A stretch of 64,000 nt of DNA from Planctomycetota bacterium (GTDB lineage Bacteria > Planctomycetota > UBA11346). Numbering within the stretch: the stretch's first letter is position 1; every line of letters starts with the position of its first letter. The stretch spans positions 66,768 through 130,767 of the forward strand of contig BJHQ01000003.1 in NCBI GenBank assembly GCA_014193115.1, in the 5' to 3' direction. The notes under the pieces are model-generated. The model did no database searches. It saw nothing but the letters and a program-made list of their open reading frames with translations, and was not told where the DNA came from. The position numbers and the translations under genes are program-made. Positions 1 to 8,939 of this stretch are shown here, piece after piece.

Positions 1-2298
1 GGCGTGGACCACCTGCAAGGCCTCGCTGAGGACCAGTTGGGTGTCGACCGCGGTGCCGCGGGGCAGGACGGTGGCGAAACCGCCGGCGTGGCCGAGCAGG
101 GCCAATTCCTTGTGGAAGAGGCCGATCGAATACGGAATGCGGTCGGTGAAATCACCGGCGTCATAGGCGATCAGTCCGCCGCCGAGATCCTTGCGTAACA
201 GGTGTTCGGCGCAGGCGCCCTGGGCCACCGTGGCTTTCACGCCGTGCGGGTCCATCACCACGCTGTGGTCGTCGATCTGGCAGATCTCGCAGACCAGGCG
301 ACGGACGATGGGCAGCCGGGCGCTGTTGCCGGCGAGCAGGACGGTGACCGGCCGGCCGGGCGACGGGCTGGCGGCGACCAGGCCGCCGAAGTCCAGGCCG
401 GAGGCGGTCGGAGCCGACCCGCCGGCGCTGCCGAGCAGTTGGGCAGCCTTGCCGATCGAGCGGCGCAGGGCGGGCTCGATGGCGGCGTCGATCTCGGCCT
501 CTGCGATGGTGATGCCCATCAGATCCTCAGGGCGGATACCGGCATATTTTGCGATCTTGTGCAGCGGCTCGGTCAGGGTCGCCAACCGCGATTCCTCGCT
601 CACCGCCCGGATCTTCAGGACCTCGGCGGGCAGCCACAGTTCATAGAACAATTTGCGGGCGGTGTCCTTGGCGATCAGATCGCCGGCGTCTTCCAGGGTC
701 TTCCACCTGGTCGGGATCAAGGTGTCGATGGCGTCATCGATGGCCTGGGCCAGTTCGCGCTGGTCGAGGGTGCTCTGCTTGCGCCGGCCGTCGGTGACCT
801 GCTTGGCGATGGTCACGGCGGCACCTTGACCGATCTGGCACATCTCTGCCACTAGATCGGCGTGGTCGGCCAGGACCTTCCAGGCGTGCTCGGTGCGCGC
901 TGGCGGAGTCAGGTTGTCGATATCGGCGGTCTCGGGATTTTCTTCTTCTTCTTCCTTCGGTCGGGCGATCGACGTGGTCGCCGGCTGGGGTTCGGCCAGG
1001 GATTTCCAGGGATCGTCAGCAGCCGCGGCCGGTGCCGGGGCGAAGCTCGTACCCAGCGCCCAGGGGTTGCTGGCCTGGGACTGGGCGGCCGCGGCGTTGT
1101 CGGCGGCCTGGCGTTCGCGGGCGGCCTGTTCGATCCGGACCTGGGCGATCTTCACCGCCAATTTGGCTTTGAGCAGCTTGACCACGGCCAGGGTGACGAT
1201 GTCGCCACCGAAGAAGCGGTCGCCGGTGATCCCGACCATGTGGGTCTTCACCGCTATTTTTCCTGCCAGATCCCGGGTCAGATCGACATCGAGCAGCGAC
1301 ACGTCGATGGTCCCGCCGCCGAAGTCGTAGGACAGCAGCCGGTGCTGGCGCTCCTGGGTCGCGAAGCGGCGGAACTCGTCGAGCAGCTGGCCGTAGACGT
1401 AGTTGAACGCCGCGGCGTTGGTCTCGTCGAGGCGCAAAATCAGCTGGTCATCTGACCACGGCCGGCCGAGGGCTTCGAACGCCAGGCGGAAGGCCCGGCG
1501 CAGGGCGGCGAGCTTCTTGCGGGTGTAGAGGATCGGGAAGGTGGCGACGATCTCGGTCAGCCGGCCGCCGATCCGCTGCTCGGCGTCGCGCAGCAGGTCC
1601 TTGATGAAATGTGAGGCGATCTCTTCGGGGCGGAATCGCTGATAGCGGTCGGGTTCGAGCCCGCTGCGGTCGTCGAGGATGACCAGCTCGCGGTCCTGGC
1701 CCATCATCCGCTTGACCGAGATGACATAGCTGTGGCTCCGGCCGCTGTTGCGCGCGATGCGGTCACGGGCGGTGTGGCCGAAATCGATCACCGGCAACGC
1801 GCGGTTGCTGATGTCCTTGTACCACAGCAGGGTCGGGATCTCGCGACTGGCCTGGGGCGGCTTGACCAGATCGGCGATCTGGAGGCCTTCGCCGACCCGC
1901 TCCTTCCAGGCGTAGCAGGTGTTGGTGGTGCCGAAGTCGATGGCGAACACCCCGCGGAAATCGGTGCGTCCGGCGGTGATCTCCTGGATGGTCAGGTAGA
2001 TGGTCAGCGACTCGCCGGATTCGAATTCGAGGCGGATCGACTCCCGCGCGGTCTTTTCCTGGGGGAAATAGCGGTGGTCGGTGTTGATGTTGAGCACCAG
2101 CGGCAGTTTGCCGCGCTTTTTCCAACTGAGCGTGTCGCCCATCATCGCTTGTTCCAGATCCACCCATTCCGGCTTGCTGACCGTAGCCAGTTTCAGCTGC
2201 CGGGGCTGGTCCCAGGCGTTGGCGATGTGGACCAGCACCCGCCGCGAGCCGCTGTCGCGGCGGATCGTTTCGATGAAGCAGGGATCAGGGATCAGCAT
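1..2298 (-). CDS. Hsp70-like (DnaK-family) ATPase, C-terminus cut by window edge
   Basis: Reading frame open from ATG at 2298 to the left edge (766 codons, no stop), so the C-terminus is missing. The Hsp70 phosphate-1 signature FAIDFGTTNTCYAW lies at about residues 118-131. A later ATPase motif, LLAGNSARLPIVRRL, matches the adenosine-binding segment of the actin/Hsp70 fold. The signature is preceded by about 115 residues not found in canonical DnaK; they look beta-rich and end in alternating hydrophobics (SIRLEFESGESLTIYLTI), as in an Ig-like sandwich, which is inference. An acidic stretch of consecutive Glu falls near 940-955. It is the last gene of a kinase-dynamin-Hsp70 set. It is not a housekeeping DnaK: the extension, absence of grpE/dnaJ and diverged sequence point to a specialised paralogue, possibly nucleotide-switched rather than a general chaperone. 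Confidence 0.85.
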   Translation of the reverse strand, partial: MLIPDPCFIETIRRDSGSRRVLVHIANAWDQPRQLKLATVSKPEWVDLEQAMMGDTLSWKKRGKLPLVLNINTDHRYFPQEKTARESIRLEFESGESLTIYLTIQEITAGRTDFRGVFAIDFGTTNTCYAWKERVGEGLQIADLVKPPQASREIPTLLWYKDISNRALPVIDFGHTARDRIARNSGRSHSYVISVKRMMGQDRELVILDDRSGLEPDRYQRFRPEEIASHFIKDLLRDAEQRIGGRLTEIVATFPILYTRKKLAALRRAFRLAFEALGRPWSDDQLILRLDETNAAAFNYVYGQLLDEFRRFATQERQHRLLSYDFGGGTIDVSLLDVDLTRDLAGKIAVKTHMVGITGDRFFGGDIVTLAVVKLLKAKLAVKIAQVRIEQAARERQAADNAAAAQSQASNPWALGTSFAPAPAAAADDPWKSLAEPQPATTSIARPKEEEEENPETADIDNLTPPARTEHAWKVLADHADLVAEMCQIGQGAAVTIAKQVTDGRRKQSTLDQRELAQAIDDAIDTLIPTRWKTLEDAGDLIAKDTARKLFYELWLPAEVLKIRAVSEESRLATLTEPLHKIAKYAGIRPEDLMGITIAEAEIDAAIEPALRRSIGKAAQLLGSAGGSAPTASGLDFGGLVAASPSPGRPVTVLLAGNSARLPIVRRLVCEICQIDDHSVVMDPHGVKATVAQGACAEHLLRKDLGGGLIAYDAGDFTDRIPYSIGLFHKELALLGHAGGFATVLPRGTAVDTQLVLSEALQVVHA

Positions 2299-2314
2299 AA
2301 AGGGCTTTCTTTTT

Positions 2315-2446
2315 GAACCACCAAGACGGCAAGGCGCCAAGGGTTCAAGGAGGAAGAACGCAGGTGGAGGCGCTGGGCAGGCAGCGGATCGGGTACGGAA
2401 CGGTCACCCGATTCCATCCGTGGCGGCCTGGCGTTGTGGCGGTTCA
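2315..2446. repeat. MITE-like element with inverted CGCCAAG arms
   Basis: The left arm (2315-2341) begins GAACCACCAAGACGGCAAGG. The right arm (2421-2446) is its degenerate inverse and ends TGTGGCGGTTCA. The arms consist of an 8-nt period of CGCCAAGn. The element fills most of the gap between the dynamin and Hsp70-like genes, so it may act on or interrupt their co-transcription. Confidence 0.7.
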
Positions 2447-2457
2447 TCGCCGAAATC

Positions 2458-4707
2458 TCAGGCGCAGGCTTTGGCCAGGCGGGCGTCGGCGGCCGCATCC
2501 TTTGCACGGAGATCCGCATAGGCCAGCAGGCGCTTGCGCTTCTGCTCGTCGGGATCGGGGCTGCCGCCTTCGACCAGGTGCATCGGCAGGTCGAGGTCGG
2601 CGGTGCCGCGGATGGCGGCCTCCAACTCGTCGCTGCGCGCCTTGAAGTCGGCCACCAGACCGCGCAGGATCGCCTGATAATAGCTGCCCAGCACCGAACC
2701 GAGTTTATCGGCCGCCCCGCCCAGGACCTTGGTCAGGTTGCCGACCACGTCCTCTTTGAAGCCGCTTTCCACCGCCGGCGTCCAGCCGGCGTCGAGGCCG
2801 GTGGGCGTCACCGGCGTCCGGCGCAGCGGCCAGGTCTCCTCATCGGCGCGCAGCCGGGTCAAAGCGTCGATGTTCTGCTTGGCTTGCGCGATGGCGGCGC
2901 GCACCGGGGCGGCGAGATCCTTGTCGCTGGCCGCGCTGATGTGCTTGAGCACCTCGTCAGCCCGGCTGGCGGCGACCTGTTGATCGATCAGGCCGTTGAC
3001 CGCGCCGACGATGGTCTGGTGGGCGAGCTCGGTGAACTTGTCGCTGTAGGTGGCCTTGGCCCAGTCGATCCAGTGCTGCTTGATCTCCCGCGGTGCCTGG
3101 CTGCGGGCCTGGGCGCCGGTGAAGCGGACCTGCACATCGGGTTTGCCCAGCTCGATCTTGCGGAACATCCCGACCGCGGTGACCACCTGGGGCTTGAGCT
3201 GGGTCTGGATCGCGTTGCCGACCATGGTCGGCAGGGCGTTGGCCAGGCCAGCCACCGCCGCCTCGAAATTCTGTTGGGTTTTGATCACGAAATCGCGCAT
3301 CTGGCCGATCGCCGACTGGCGCCGGCTGCGCGCCTGTTCAAGCACCACGCTGTTGCGGGCGAGCAGCACGTCGGCGGCGACGGTGACCTCGCGCACCGCC
3401 ATCTGGACATCGCGCAGGCGCTCGAAAGCCAATTCTTCCTCAAGGTATTTCAGGATGGCGCTGCGCACCACTTCGATGCCCTTGCCGATCAGGGCGTTGC
3501 GCGCGATCGAGGCCCAGGGCTCGTCGGTGCCGGCCATCGCTTTGATTTTGTTGTCGTTGGCCTTGAGCAGGGCCTCGTACGACTCGGTCTTGCCGCGCAG
3601 CCGATAGATGTCGAGCAGCGCGCAGGTTGCGAACAGGTTCTTCGAGTTCAGCCCGTTCTTGTCAATTTCCGCGGCGATCTGGTCGCGGAGCAGGGACTCC
3701 AGCTCTTTCTTGGTGAAGTTGCGGTCCTCGTTGGAGTCGAAGCGGTTGATGACGTAGAACATCTTGTTGGCGATGTTGCCGCGATAGGCCGCGCCGATCT
3801 CGTTGATGATGTCGATGTACGACATCGTGAAGCCCTGGGGCGGCAGGACGCTGATCACCAGGTCGGCTTCTTTCAGGTAGTCGAGGGTCACCTGGCGGGC
3901 ATAGCTGTTGGTCGAGTCGATGCCGGGCAGGTCGACGATCTGGATCGCTTTTTCTTCAAACAGGATGTTCTTGCGGTGGATCATCACCTGGTCGATCATG
4001 AACAGGTGGCCGAGGCCGCCCTGCTTGTCGTCATAGGTCAGGTAGAAGGCGCGGTTGGCGATCTCGTCCTCGATCAAATTGCCGCAGCGGCTGGCGTACT
4101 TGTCGAGGTAGCTCAGGAACTCCGCCAATTCGCCGACGAATTTCGAGGCCTTGTTGGCGTCGTATTCCTTGCGCAAGGGTTCGGACAGGCCGGCATCCTT
4201 GTGGGCGCCGGGCAGCCACTCGATCACGTCCTTCACGGCCTGCTGCAACGCCTCGGCGTTGGCGTTCTTCAGCTTGCCGTCGAACTGCTTGAAGGCATTG
4301 CGGTAGCGTTTCTGGTGGAAGACCACGTTGCGCAGGGCGATTTCCCGGGGGAAGTACTTGACCCGGATCAGTTCGCGGCCGCCGAGGGGGCCGGTCATGA
4401 CGGTGATCGCCAGGGTGCATTCGCCGGCGGCGGTGGGGAGCAGATCGGGATCGCCGAGCAAGGCGTTGATCGTGGTCGACTTGCCAGCCGAGAACCCGCC
4501 GGCGAAACACAGCTTGTAATGGTCTTTGGCGAGCAGCTGCTGGGCCCGGGCGAGGGCGCCCTTGGCTCCGGCGGCAAGGTATTCGGCGGCGCCAGCGATG
4601 GCGACCTTGCCCTGGTCGCCGGCGATCGCAGCGTCGAGGGCCGTGGCGGCCTGGTGAAGGGCGAGGGCGGCGGCCTTGGCCTCGGGGAAGGTGCGGGGAT
4701 CGGGCAT
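2458..4707 (-). CDS. Dynamin-family GTPase (bacterial dynamin-like protein)
   Basis: Large GTPase of 749 residues. P-loop GGFSAGKST at 70-78, candidate switch-I Thr in GECT (98), G3 DLPG at 259-262 and G4 NRFD at 321-324; these spacings fit the dynamin superfamily. The remainder is long and helix-rich, as expected for a stalk and membrane-interaction region. There is no signal peptide, so it is cytoplasmic or peripheral on the membrane. The frame continues upstream to an ATG at 4746, but those 13 residues (MASWRFLPQPKPP) are translated repeat DNA, so I chose MPDPRTF at 4707. It sits between the degenerate kinase and the Hsp70-like gene. Bacterial dynamins remodel or protect membranes; a role here in membrane-stress response or defence is inference. 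Confidence 0.88.
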   Translation of the reverse strand: MPDPRTFPEAKAAALALHQAATALDAAIAGDQGKVAIAGAAEYLAAGAKGALARAQQLLAKDHYKLCFAGGFSAGKSTTINALLGDPDLLPTAAGECTLAITVMTGPLGGRELIRVKYFPREIALRNVVFHQKRYRNAFKQFDGKLKNANAEALQQAVKDVIEWLPGAHKDAGLSEPLRKEYDANKASKFVGELAEFLSYLDKYASRCGNLIEDEIANRAFYLTYDDKQGGLGHLFMIDQVMIHRKNILFEEKAIQIVDLPGIDSTNSYARQVTLDYLKEADLVISVLPPQGFTMSYIDIINEIGAAYRGNIANKMFYVINRFDSNEDRNFTKKELESLLRDQIAAEIDKNGLNSKNLFATCALLDIYRLRGKTESYEALLKANDNKIKAMAGTDEPWASIARNALIGKGIEVVRSAILKYLEEELAFERLRDVQMAVREVTVAADVLLARNSVVLEQARSRRQSAIGQMRDFVIKTQQNFEAAVAGLANALPTMVGNAIQTQLKPQVVTAVGMFRKIELGKPDVQVRFTGAQARSQAPREIKQHWIDWAKATYSDKFTELAHQTIVGAVNGLIDQQVAASRADEVLKHISAASDKDLAAPVRAAIAQAKQNIDALTRLRADEETWPLRRTPVTPTGLDAGWTPAVESGFKEDVVGNLTKVLGGAADKLGSVLGSYYQAILRGLVADFKARSDELEAAIRGTADLDLPMHLVEGGSPDPDEQKRKRLLAYADLRAKDAAADARLAKACA

Positions 4708-4727
4708 GGGAGGCTTGGGCTGGGGAA

Positions 4728-4759
4728 GGAACCGCCAAGACGCCAAAGCGCCAAGACGG
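4728..4759. repeat. Single CGCCAAG repeat arm
   Basis: Contains GAACCGCCAAGACGCCAAAG followed by another CGCCAAG unit. I see no convincing inverse partner before the kinase gene begins. It lies directly upstream of the dynamin start and is the source of the false N-terminal extension of that frame. Confidence 0.7.
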
Positions 4760-4837
4760 TGGTGGAAGCGGATCGGGAGACTGGGTCCGGAGTGCGGGGT
4801 CGCTCTGGTCGCCTGGTCGGTCGATTCCTGCGGTGTT

Positions 4838-5698
4838 TCAGGCGGCCTTGGCCGCCGGAGCGGGAGCCGGCTGGGCGCGTTTCAACGCGTCGATGAAGGC
4901 CGGGATGGTCGCCGGGCGGCTACCCGGGTCGGGGTTGGTGGCGGCGGTCACGGCGTCGCCCAGCGTACCCAGATCAAGGTGCTCATGATGAAGATTGACC
5001 CCGGCGATGGCGAGCTTCGACCGGCGCTTGCGGTTGAGCAGGTCGGCCACGTCGCGGGCGTCGGCGAAGGCCTGGCGGCCGCTGAACACCTCCGCCACCA
5101 GGATGCCTGCGGCGTAGACATCGGCGGCGACGGTGATCGCCTTGTCGATGCCGCCGCGTTCGCCGGCCTGATAGGCCTCGATCAGCTCGGGGGCCATCCA
5201 CGGATAGGCGCCGCGGAGCAGCCGGGCGAGGTTGTGGGCGCCACTGACATAGGCGAAACCGGCGTCGATCAGCAGGGCATCGAGCTGCCGCCCGCGGCGG
5301 CGGAGCAGGACATTCGACGGTTTGACGTTGCCGTGGGCGCCGCCGCGCTGATGCAGGGTCTGCAAGGCGCCGAGCAGGTTGAGCACGCAGTCGAGCCGTT
5401 CCCGGGCGCGCAGATCGGCGAGCAGGTCCCGGGCGATCGGGTGGGCCTCGACATAGTCGGTGGACAGGAATCCGCCGGCCTGGGGATCAGCGCCAAGCTC
5501 ACGATAGCGCACCAGGCAGGGATGGGCGACCTCGCCGACCAGCTTCGATACCGCGGCCGTGGTCCGCATCAGCCGCTCGTCCAGGGTGCGCAGCGCCCAG
5601 TACTGGTTGCCGTTGGCAGCCAGGTAGACCGGCCCCATCAGGCCCGAGCCCAACTGCCGGACGACCTTGTAGCTGCCGATGGTGCTGGGTTGGGTCAT
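4838..5698 (-). CDS. Hanks-type serine/threonine kinase-like protein, probable pseudokinase
   Basis: A 286-residue protein that is almost entirely one kinase fold. Visible elements: Gly-rich loop GSGLMGPVY (17-25), beta-3 strand YWALRTL with Arg37 where the VAIK Lys belongs, catalytic loop AHGNVKPSN (121-129) in which the HRD Asp is Asn124, DAG (145-147) for DFG, WMAPE (167-171) for APE, and ADVYAAG (192-198). Loss of both the catalytic Asp and the beta-3 Lys argues for a pseudokinase or a very weak enzyme. The DFG-type Asp and the KPSN Asn are kept, so nucleotide or metal binding is possible. There is no transmembrane segment or sensor domain; the tail is Ala/Pro-rich. It is the first gene of the set with the dynamin and Hsp70-like genes, and a regulatory or scaffolding role for them is inference. 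Confidence 0.85.
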   Translation of the reverse strand: MTQPSTIGSYKVVRQLGSGLMGPVYLAANGNQYWALRTLDERLMRTTAAVSKLVGEVAHPCLVRYRELGADPQAGGFLSTDYVEAHPIARDLLADLRARERLDCVLNLLGALQTLHQRGGAHGNVKPSNVLLRRRGRQLDALLIDAGFAYVSGAHNLARLLRGAYPWMAPELIEAYQAGERGGIDKAITVAADVYAAGILVAEVFSGRQAFADARDVADLLNRKRRSKLAIAGVNLHHEHLDLGTLGDAVTAATNPDPGSRPATIPAFIDALKRAQPAPAPAAKAA

Positions 5699-5838
5699 GG
5701 CGTGCAGCCCCCTATGCGGGCGTACTTAGTCCGTGGCGACAGGGGCCGCAAGCCCTGCGGCGCCCTTGGACCATGACAACGCGCGGCGCGGCCTGCCGGC
5801 CTCACCGAGCCGGCCCGCAGTCCGCAGGCCGCGGCCGA

Positions 5839-8800
5839 TCACCACTGGAACGCCAAGGTGAAATAGGGCGAAATCTCACCGTGCTTTTGGAACAAGTGGG
5901 CGGCGCCGATGCCCGGGGCGATGCGGATCAGCCAGATTTCCCACTCAGCGCGCAGCTCGCCGCCGGCGGAGCGGTACCACTTGCCGTGGCCGCCCGGATG
6001 GTCCTCGCTGACCATTGCTGCATCATAAAACACCTCGCCGATCAGCTGGCGGAAGCCGAAGGGCGTGGTGCCGAACCAGGTGAACGCGGGCAGGACGCTG
6101 AAGCGATAGGCCGCGCTCCACGCCAGGGCATGGTCGCCGGTGGCCTCCAGATCGTTGTAGCCCCGGGGCAGGCCCAACCCGGTGGCACCGCCGATCGAGA
6201 ACCTGCCCTGGGGCAGCGGATCGCCGGCGCCGACCCCGACCAGTCCGCCGAGGACCAGCTGCTGCCCGAGCCGCGGCCAGGTGCTGATCACCTTGGTCGC
6301 GGTGCCGAACAGGCGGTTATGGTCGAGCTCGCCGCCCATGTCGCTGTGCCGGGCTTTGACGATCAGGGTGTCGCCGTCCTCAAAGGCGTAACTGGTGGGG
6401 AAGAACGTGGTGTCGTCATAGGCCAGGACGCCTTCCACGTAGTCCTCGCGGCCGCTGAAGCGTGGCGCCGAGATCACCGCCTGGTTGTCCCAGTCGTTCT
6501 CCAGTCCTGGAATCTGCTTGGAATATTCCGTGCCCAGCGCGACATAGCCGAACCACCGGCGCTTGAACCCCGCCAGACCGGTGCCGATGGCGGCCTGGGC
6601 GCCGGTGGCCCGTTCGACATAAGCGTGGCGCTGCCCGTCGGCGGTGACCACCTGGTCGCCATAGGCCCGTTCGGTGCGCCACGCCGCACCGGCCAGCTGC
6701 ACCCATTCCAAGGCGCTCGATGACCACGCGGCGAAGCCGACCGGCGTGCCCTTGGCCAAGCCGAATCCGGCCCCGCCAGCGGCGACTTCCTTGAACAGCG
6801 GATCGGCGGCATAGCCCGCCACGCCGAACCCGCCTTCGGGTGTGGCCACAGTGGTCGGCGTCCAGAACAAAGGCCGGACGTTGGGCAGCGACCAGTACGG
6901 ACGCGGTGCCTCGGTTCCGGCGACTCCTTCAACTGGCGGCGGCAGCGGGCGGGCGAGTTGCGGCTGGGGGTGGCGTTCCGGCAGCGGCGGCCTGGCGGCG
7001 GTGTCCTGGGCGACCGGCGCCGGCCAGGCCAGGTCGATCTCGGGGACCGCCGGCGGCCAGGTCGCCGGATCGTTGGCGATCCGGGCGAGGAACGGCCCTT
7101 GGCGGTCGTGATCGAGGATCGCCAGGGTTTTTCCATCCGGCGACGGCACGCAGGCGAGCACTCCGCCGAGCGTGTTGGTCACCGGCACGGCGACCCCCGG
7201 TTTGGCTGGGTCAAGGCGCCAGGCATTGGCCACCCCGGTGTGGTCAGCGCAGACGAACAGCTGGCTGCCGTCGGCGGACCAGGCCGGATGGAGCAGCCGG
7301 CCCTTCACCGTCCACAACACCGTGCGCTTGGCCGGATCGGCCAGCGGGGCCAGGACCAGTCGCGATCCCTTGGCATCGGTCTCGACCCACAGCAGCTCGC
7401 CGGTACCGGGGCGGAAGGTCGGACTCCATGGCCGGCCCTCGACCGGGACCGCAGCCCAGGCGCCGAGGTCCACTCGCTTACCAATCCCGAGGAATCCGTT
7501 GCGGATGGCCCCCGACGCCTGCACCAGGCGGGTGATTCCGCCAGGTTGCAGCTGAAGGGCCACGACCTGCACGGTGTCGCCGTCTCGGCGCAGATCCGGC
7601 TGGAGCAGTCGCTCACCCGGCAAGGTCGTCGAGCCGCCATCGGGAAACAGCACGTGAAGCCGGCTGTGTACCCACGGATCGTTGGAGCCGTCGGTCTCTC
7701 CATAAATGCAGGTGCCGTCGGGCAGGCCGCGGATCCCGCCCATCGACCAGGCGGTGCGGCCGGTGCCGTCGATCTGCCCATCGGCTGAGATCGTCCGCTG
7801 GGTCGGCAGGTCGAACCGACCGTTGATCGCCGCCACCAGTCGGCCATCGGGCAGCCAGGCCGGCGCCGCCACCGTGGCTTCAACCGGGGTCAGACGCTTG
7901 GTGTTGGTGACCGGCTGGGAGCGCAGGATCGCGAGCTGCTTGCCCTGCTCGGTCAGCAGGTCGGCCCGGGCCCGGTCGATCAGGCGCTGGTGGCGGACGC
8001 CGATGGTGTCCTTGGTGGCGCTCTGGAAGGACAGGAACCATTGGTGGCTCTGCTGCTCGACCAGGGCCCAGAATGGCAGGTTCCGGCCATAAGCGGCTTC
8101 GAGCCAGCGGGTATAGGCCAAGCCATAGTGGTAGACCCGGCTGCCATAGGGCCAGTGGTGGTACGATGGCCGCCAATCGGACACCGGCGGGACGGCGCCG
8201 GCCGCGGCGTCCATCCGCCAGATCATGTGGGTCAGGCTGTCGCGGCCACGGCCGGCCCACGGCGACTCGGCCGGGGCATAGGTGGTTTCGGCCCACTGGG
8301 CCAGGCCTTCGTGCCAGAAACTGGGCATGGTGACGTGGGCCGGCGTCGCCAGATAAAACACCACCAAACTGAGTGGATCGAAGGGCAGGACCCGGCCGAA
8401 CACCCGGTCGAGGAATCGCCGGAACCCCAGCGGATTGCGATCATTGCTGATGTGGTGGGCGAGTTCATGGATGATGGTCCGCTCGAGTTCGTCGTGGCCG
8501 GTGAAGATCGCCGACTCGGGCAGGGCCGGCGCGAGCTGGATGTTGACCAGCGGCCGCGGGATGACGGTCGAAAATCCATTGTGCGAATCGGCATCGTCGC
8601 TGAACCACAGCGTCAGCCGCTCCTGAATGACGAAGCCGGCATCGGCCGCCAGGTGGACATAGAGTGCCTCGGCCCGGGCGACGACTGGCCGGAGCTGTTC
8701 CGCGGCCTCGCGAGGGACCAATGCCCGCAGGTGGTCGGTATCGATGACCGCATAGCTGGTGCCCGGCGCGGTCAGGGCCGAATCGGAGCCCCACATCTGA

Positions 8801-8856
8801 CCGGGGACGGTGGTCGCCAGGACGGCGAGCAGGGCGGGTACGATGGCGCGGCGCAT
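5839..8856 (-). CDS. Exported peptidase-MA-like / TolB-like propeller / Omp85-like barrel fusion
   Basis: A 1005-residue exported protein; the N-terminus MRRAIVPALLAVLATTVPG looks like a signal peptide. Residues about 35-300 resemble the gluzincin peptidase-MA fold: HELAHH at 130-135 (HExxH zinc motif) and WHEGLAQWAE at 181-190, whose Glu would be the third ligand. Residues about 330-600 carry TolB/PD40-like blades (phrases such as WSADGSQLFVCAD and PSPDGKTLAILD). The C-terminal part is an outer-membrane barrel: LPRGYND around 896-902 matches the conserved (V/L)RGY loop of Omp85/BamA barrels, and the protein ends in aromatic Trp. Short hairpin-forming GGCCTGCCGGCC sequences follow the stop. 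An outer-membrane protein with a periplasmic protease-propeller is inferred; substrates are unknown. Confidence 0.8.
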   Translation of the reverse strand: MRRAIVPALLAVLATTVPGQMWGSDSALTAPGTSYAVIDTDHLRALVPREAAEQLRPVVARAEALYVHLAADAGFVIQERLTLWFSDDADSHNGFSTVIPRPLVNIQLAPALPESAIFTGHDELERTIIHELAHHISNDRNPLGFRRFLDRVFGRVLPFDPLSLVVFYLATPAHVTMPSFWHEGLAQWAETTYAPAESPWAGRGRDSLTHMIWRMDAAAGAVPPVSDWRPSYHHWPYGSRVYHYGLAYTRWLEAAYGRNLPFWALVEQQSHQWFLSFQSATKDTIGVRHQRLIDRARADLLTEQGKQLAILRSQPVTNTKRLTPVEATVAAPAWLPDGRLVAAINGRFDLPTQRTISADGQIDGTGRTAWSMGGIRGLPDGTCIYGETDGSNDPWVHSRLHVLFPDGGSTTLPGERLLQPDLRRDGDTVQVVALQLQPGGITRLVQASGAIRNGFLGIGKRVDLGAWAAVPVEGRPWSPTFRPGTGELLWVETDAKGSRLVLAPLADPAKRTVLWTVKGRLLHPAWSADGSQLFVCADHTGVANAWRLDPAKPGVAVPVTNTLGGVLACVPSPDGKTLAILDHDRQGPFLARIANDPATWPPAVPEIDLAWPAPVAQDTAARPPLPERHPQPQLARPLPPPVEGVAGTEAPRPYWSLPNVRPLFWTPTTVATPEGGFGVAGYAADPLFKEVAAGGAGFGLAKGTPVGFAAWSSSALEWVQLAGAAWRTERAYGDQVVTADGQRHAYVERATGAQAAIGTGLAGFKRRWFGYVALGTEYSKQIPGLENDWDNQAVISAPRFSGREDYVEGVLAYDDTTFFPTSYAFEDGDTLIVKARHSDMGGELDHNRLFGTATKVISTWPRLGQQLVLGGLVGVGAGDPLPQGRFSIGGATGLGLPRGYNDLEATGDHALAWSAAYRFSVLPAFTWFGTTPFGFRQLIGEVFYDAAMVSEDHPGGHGKWYRSAGGELRAEWEIWLIRIAPGIGAAHLFQKHGEISPYFTLAFQW

Positions 8857-8939
8857 GGGGCGGAGCCTGGCGTCATTCGCCCTCCGCCAAGGCGGGAACC
8901 GGGTCGGATGGATCCCTCAGACCAGGCGGTGTCTGCCGG

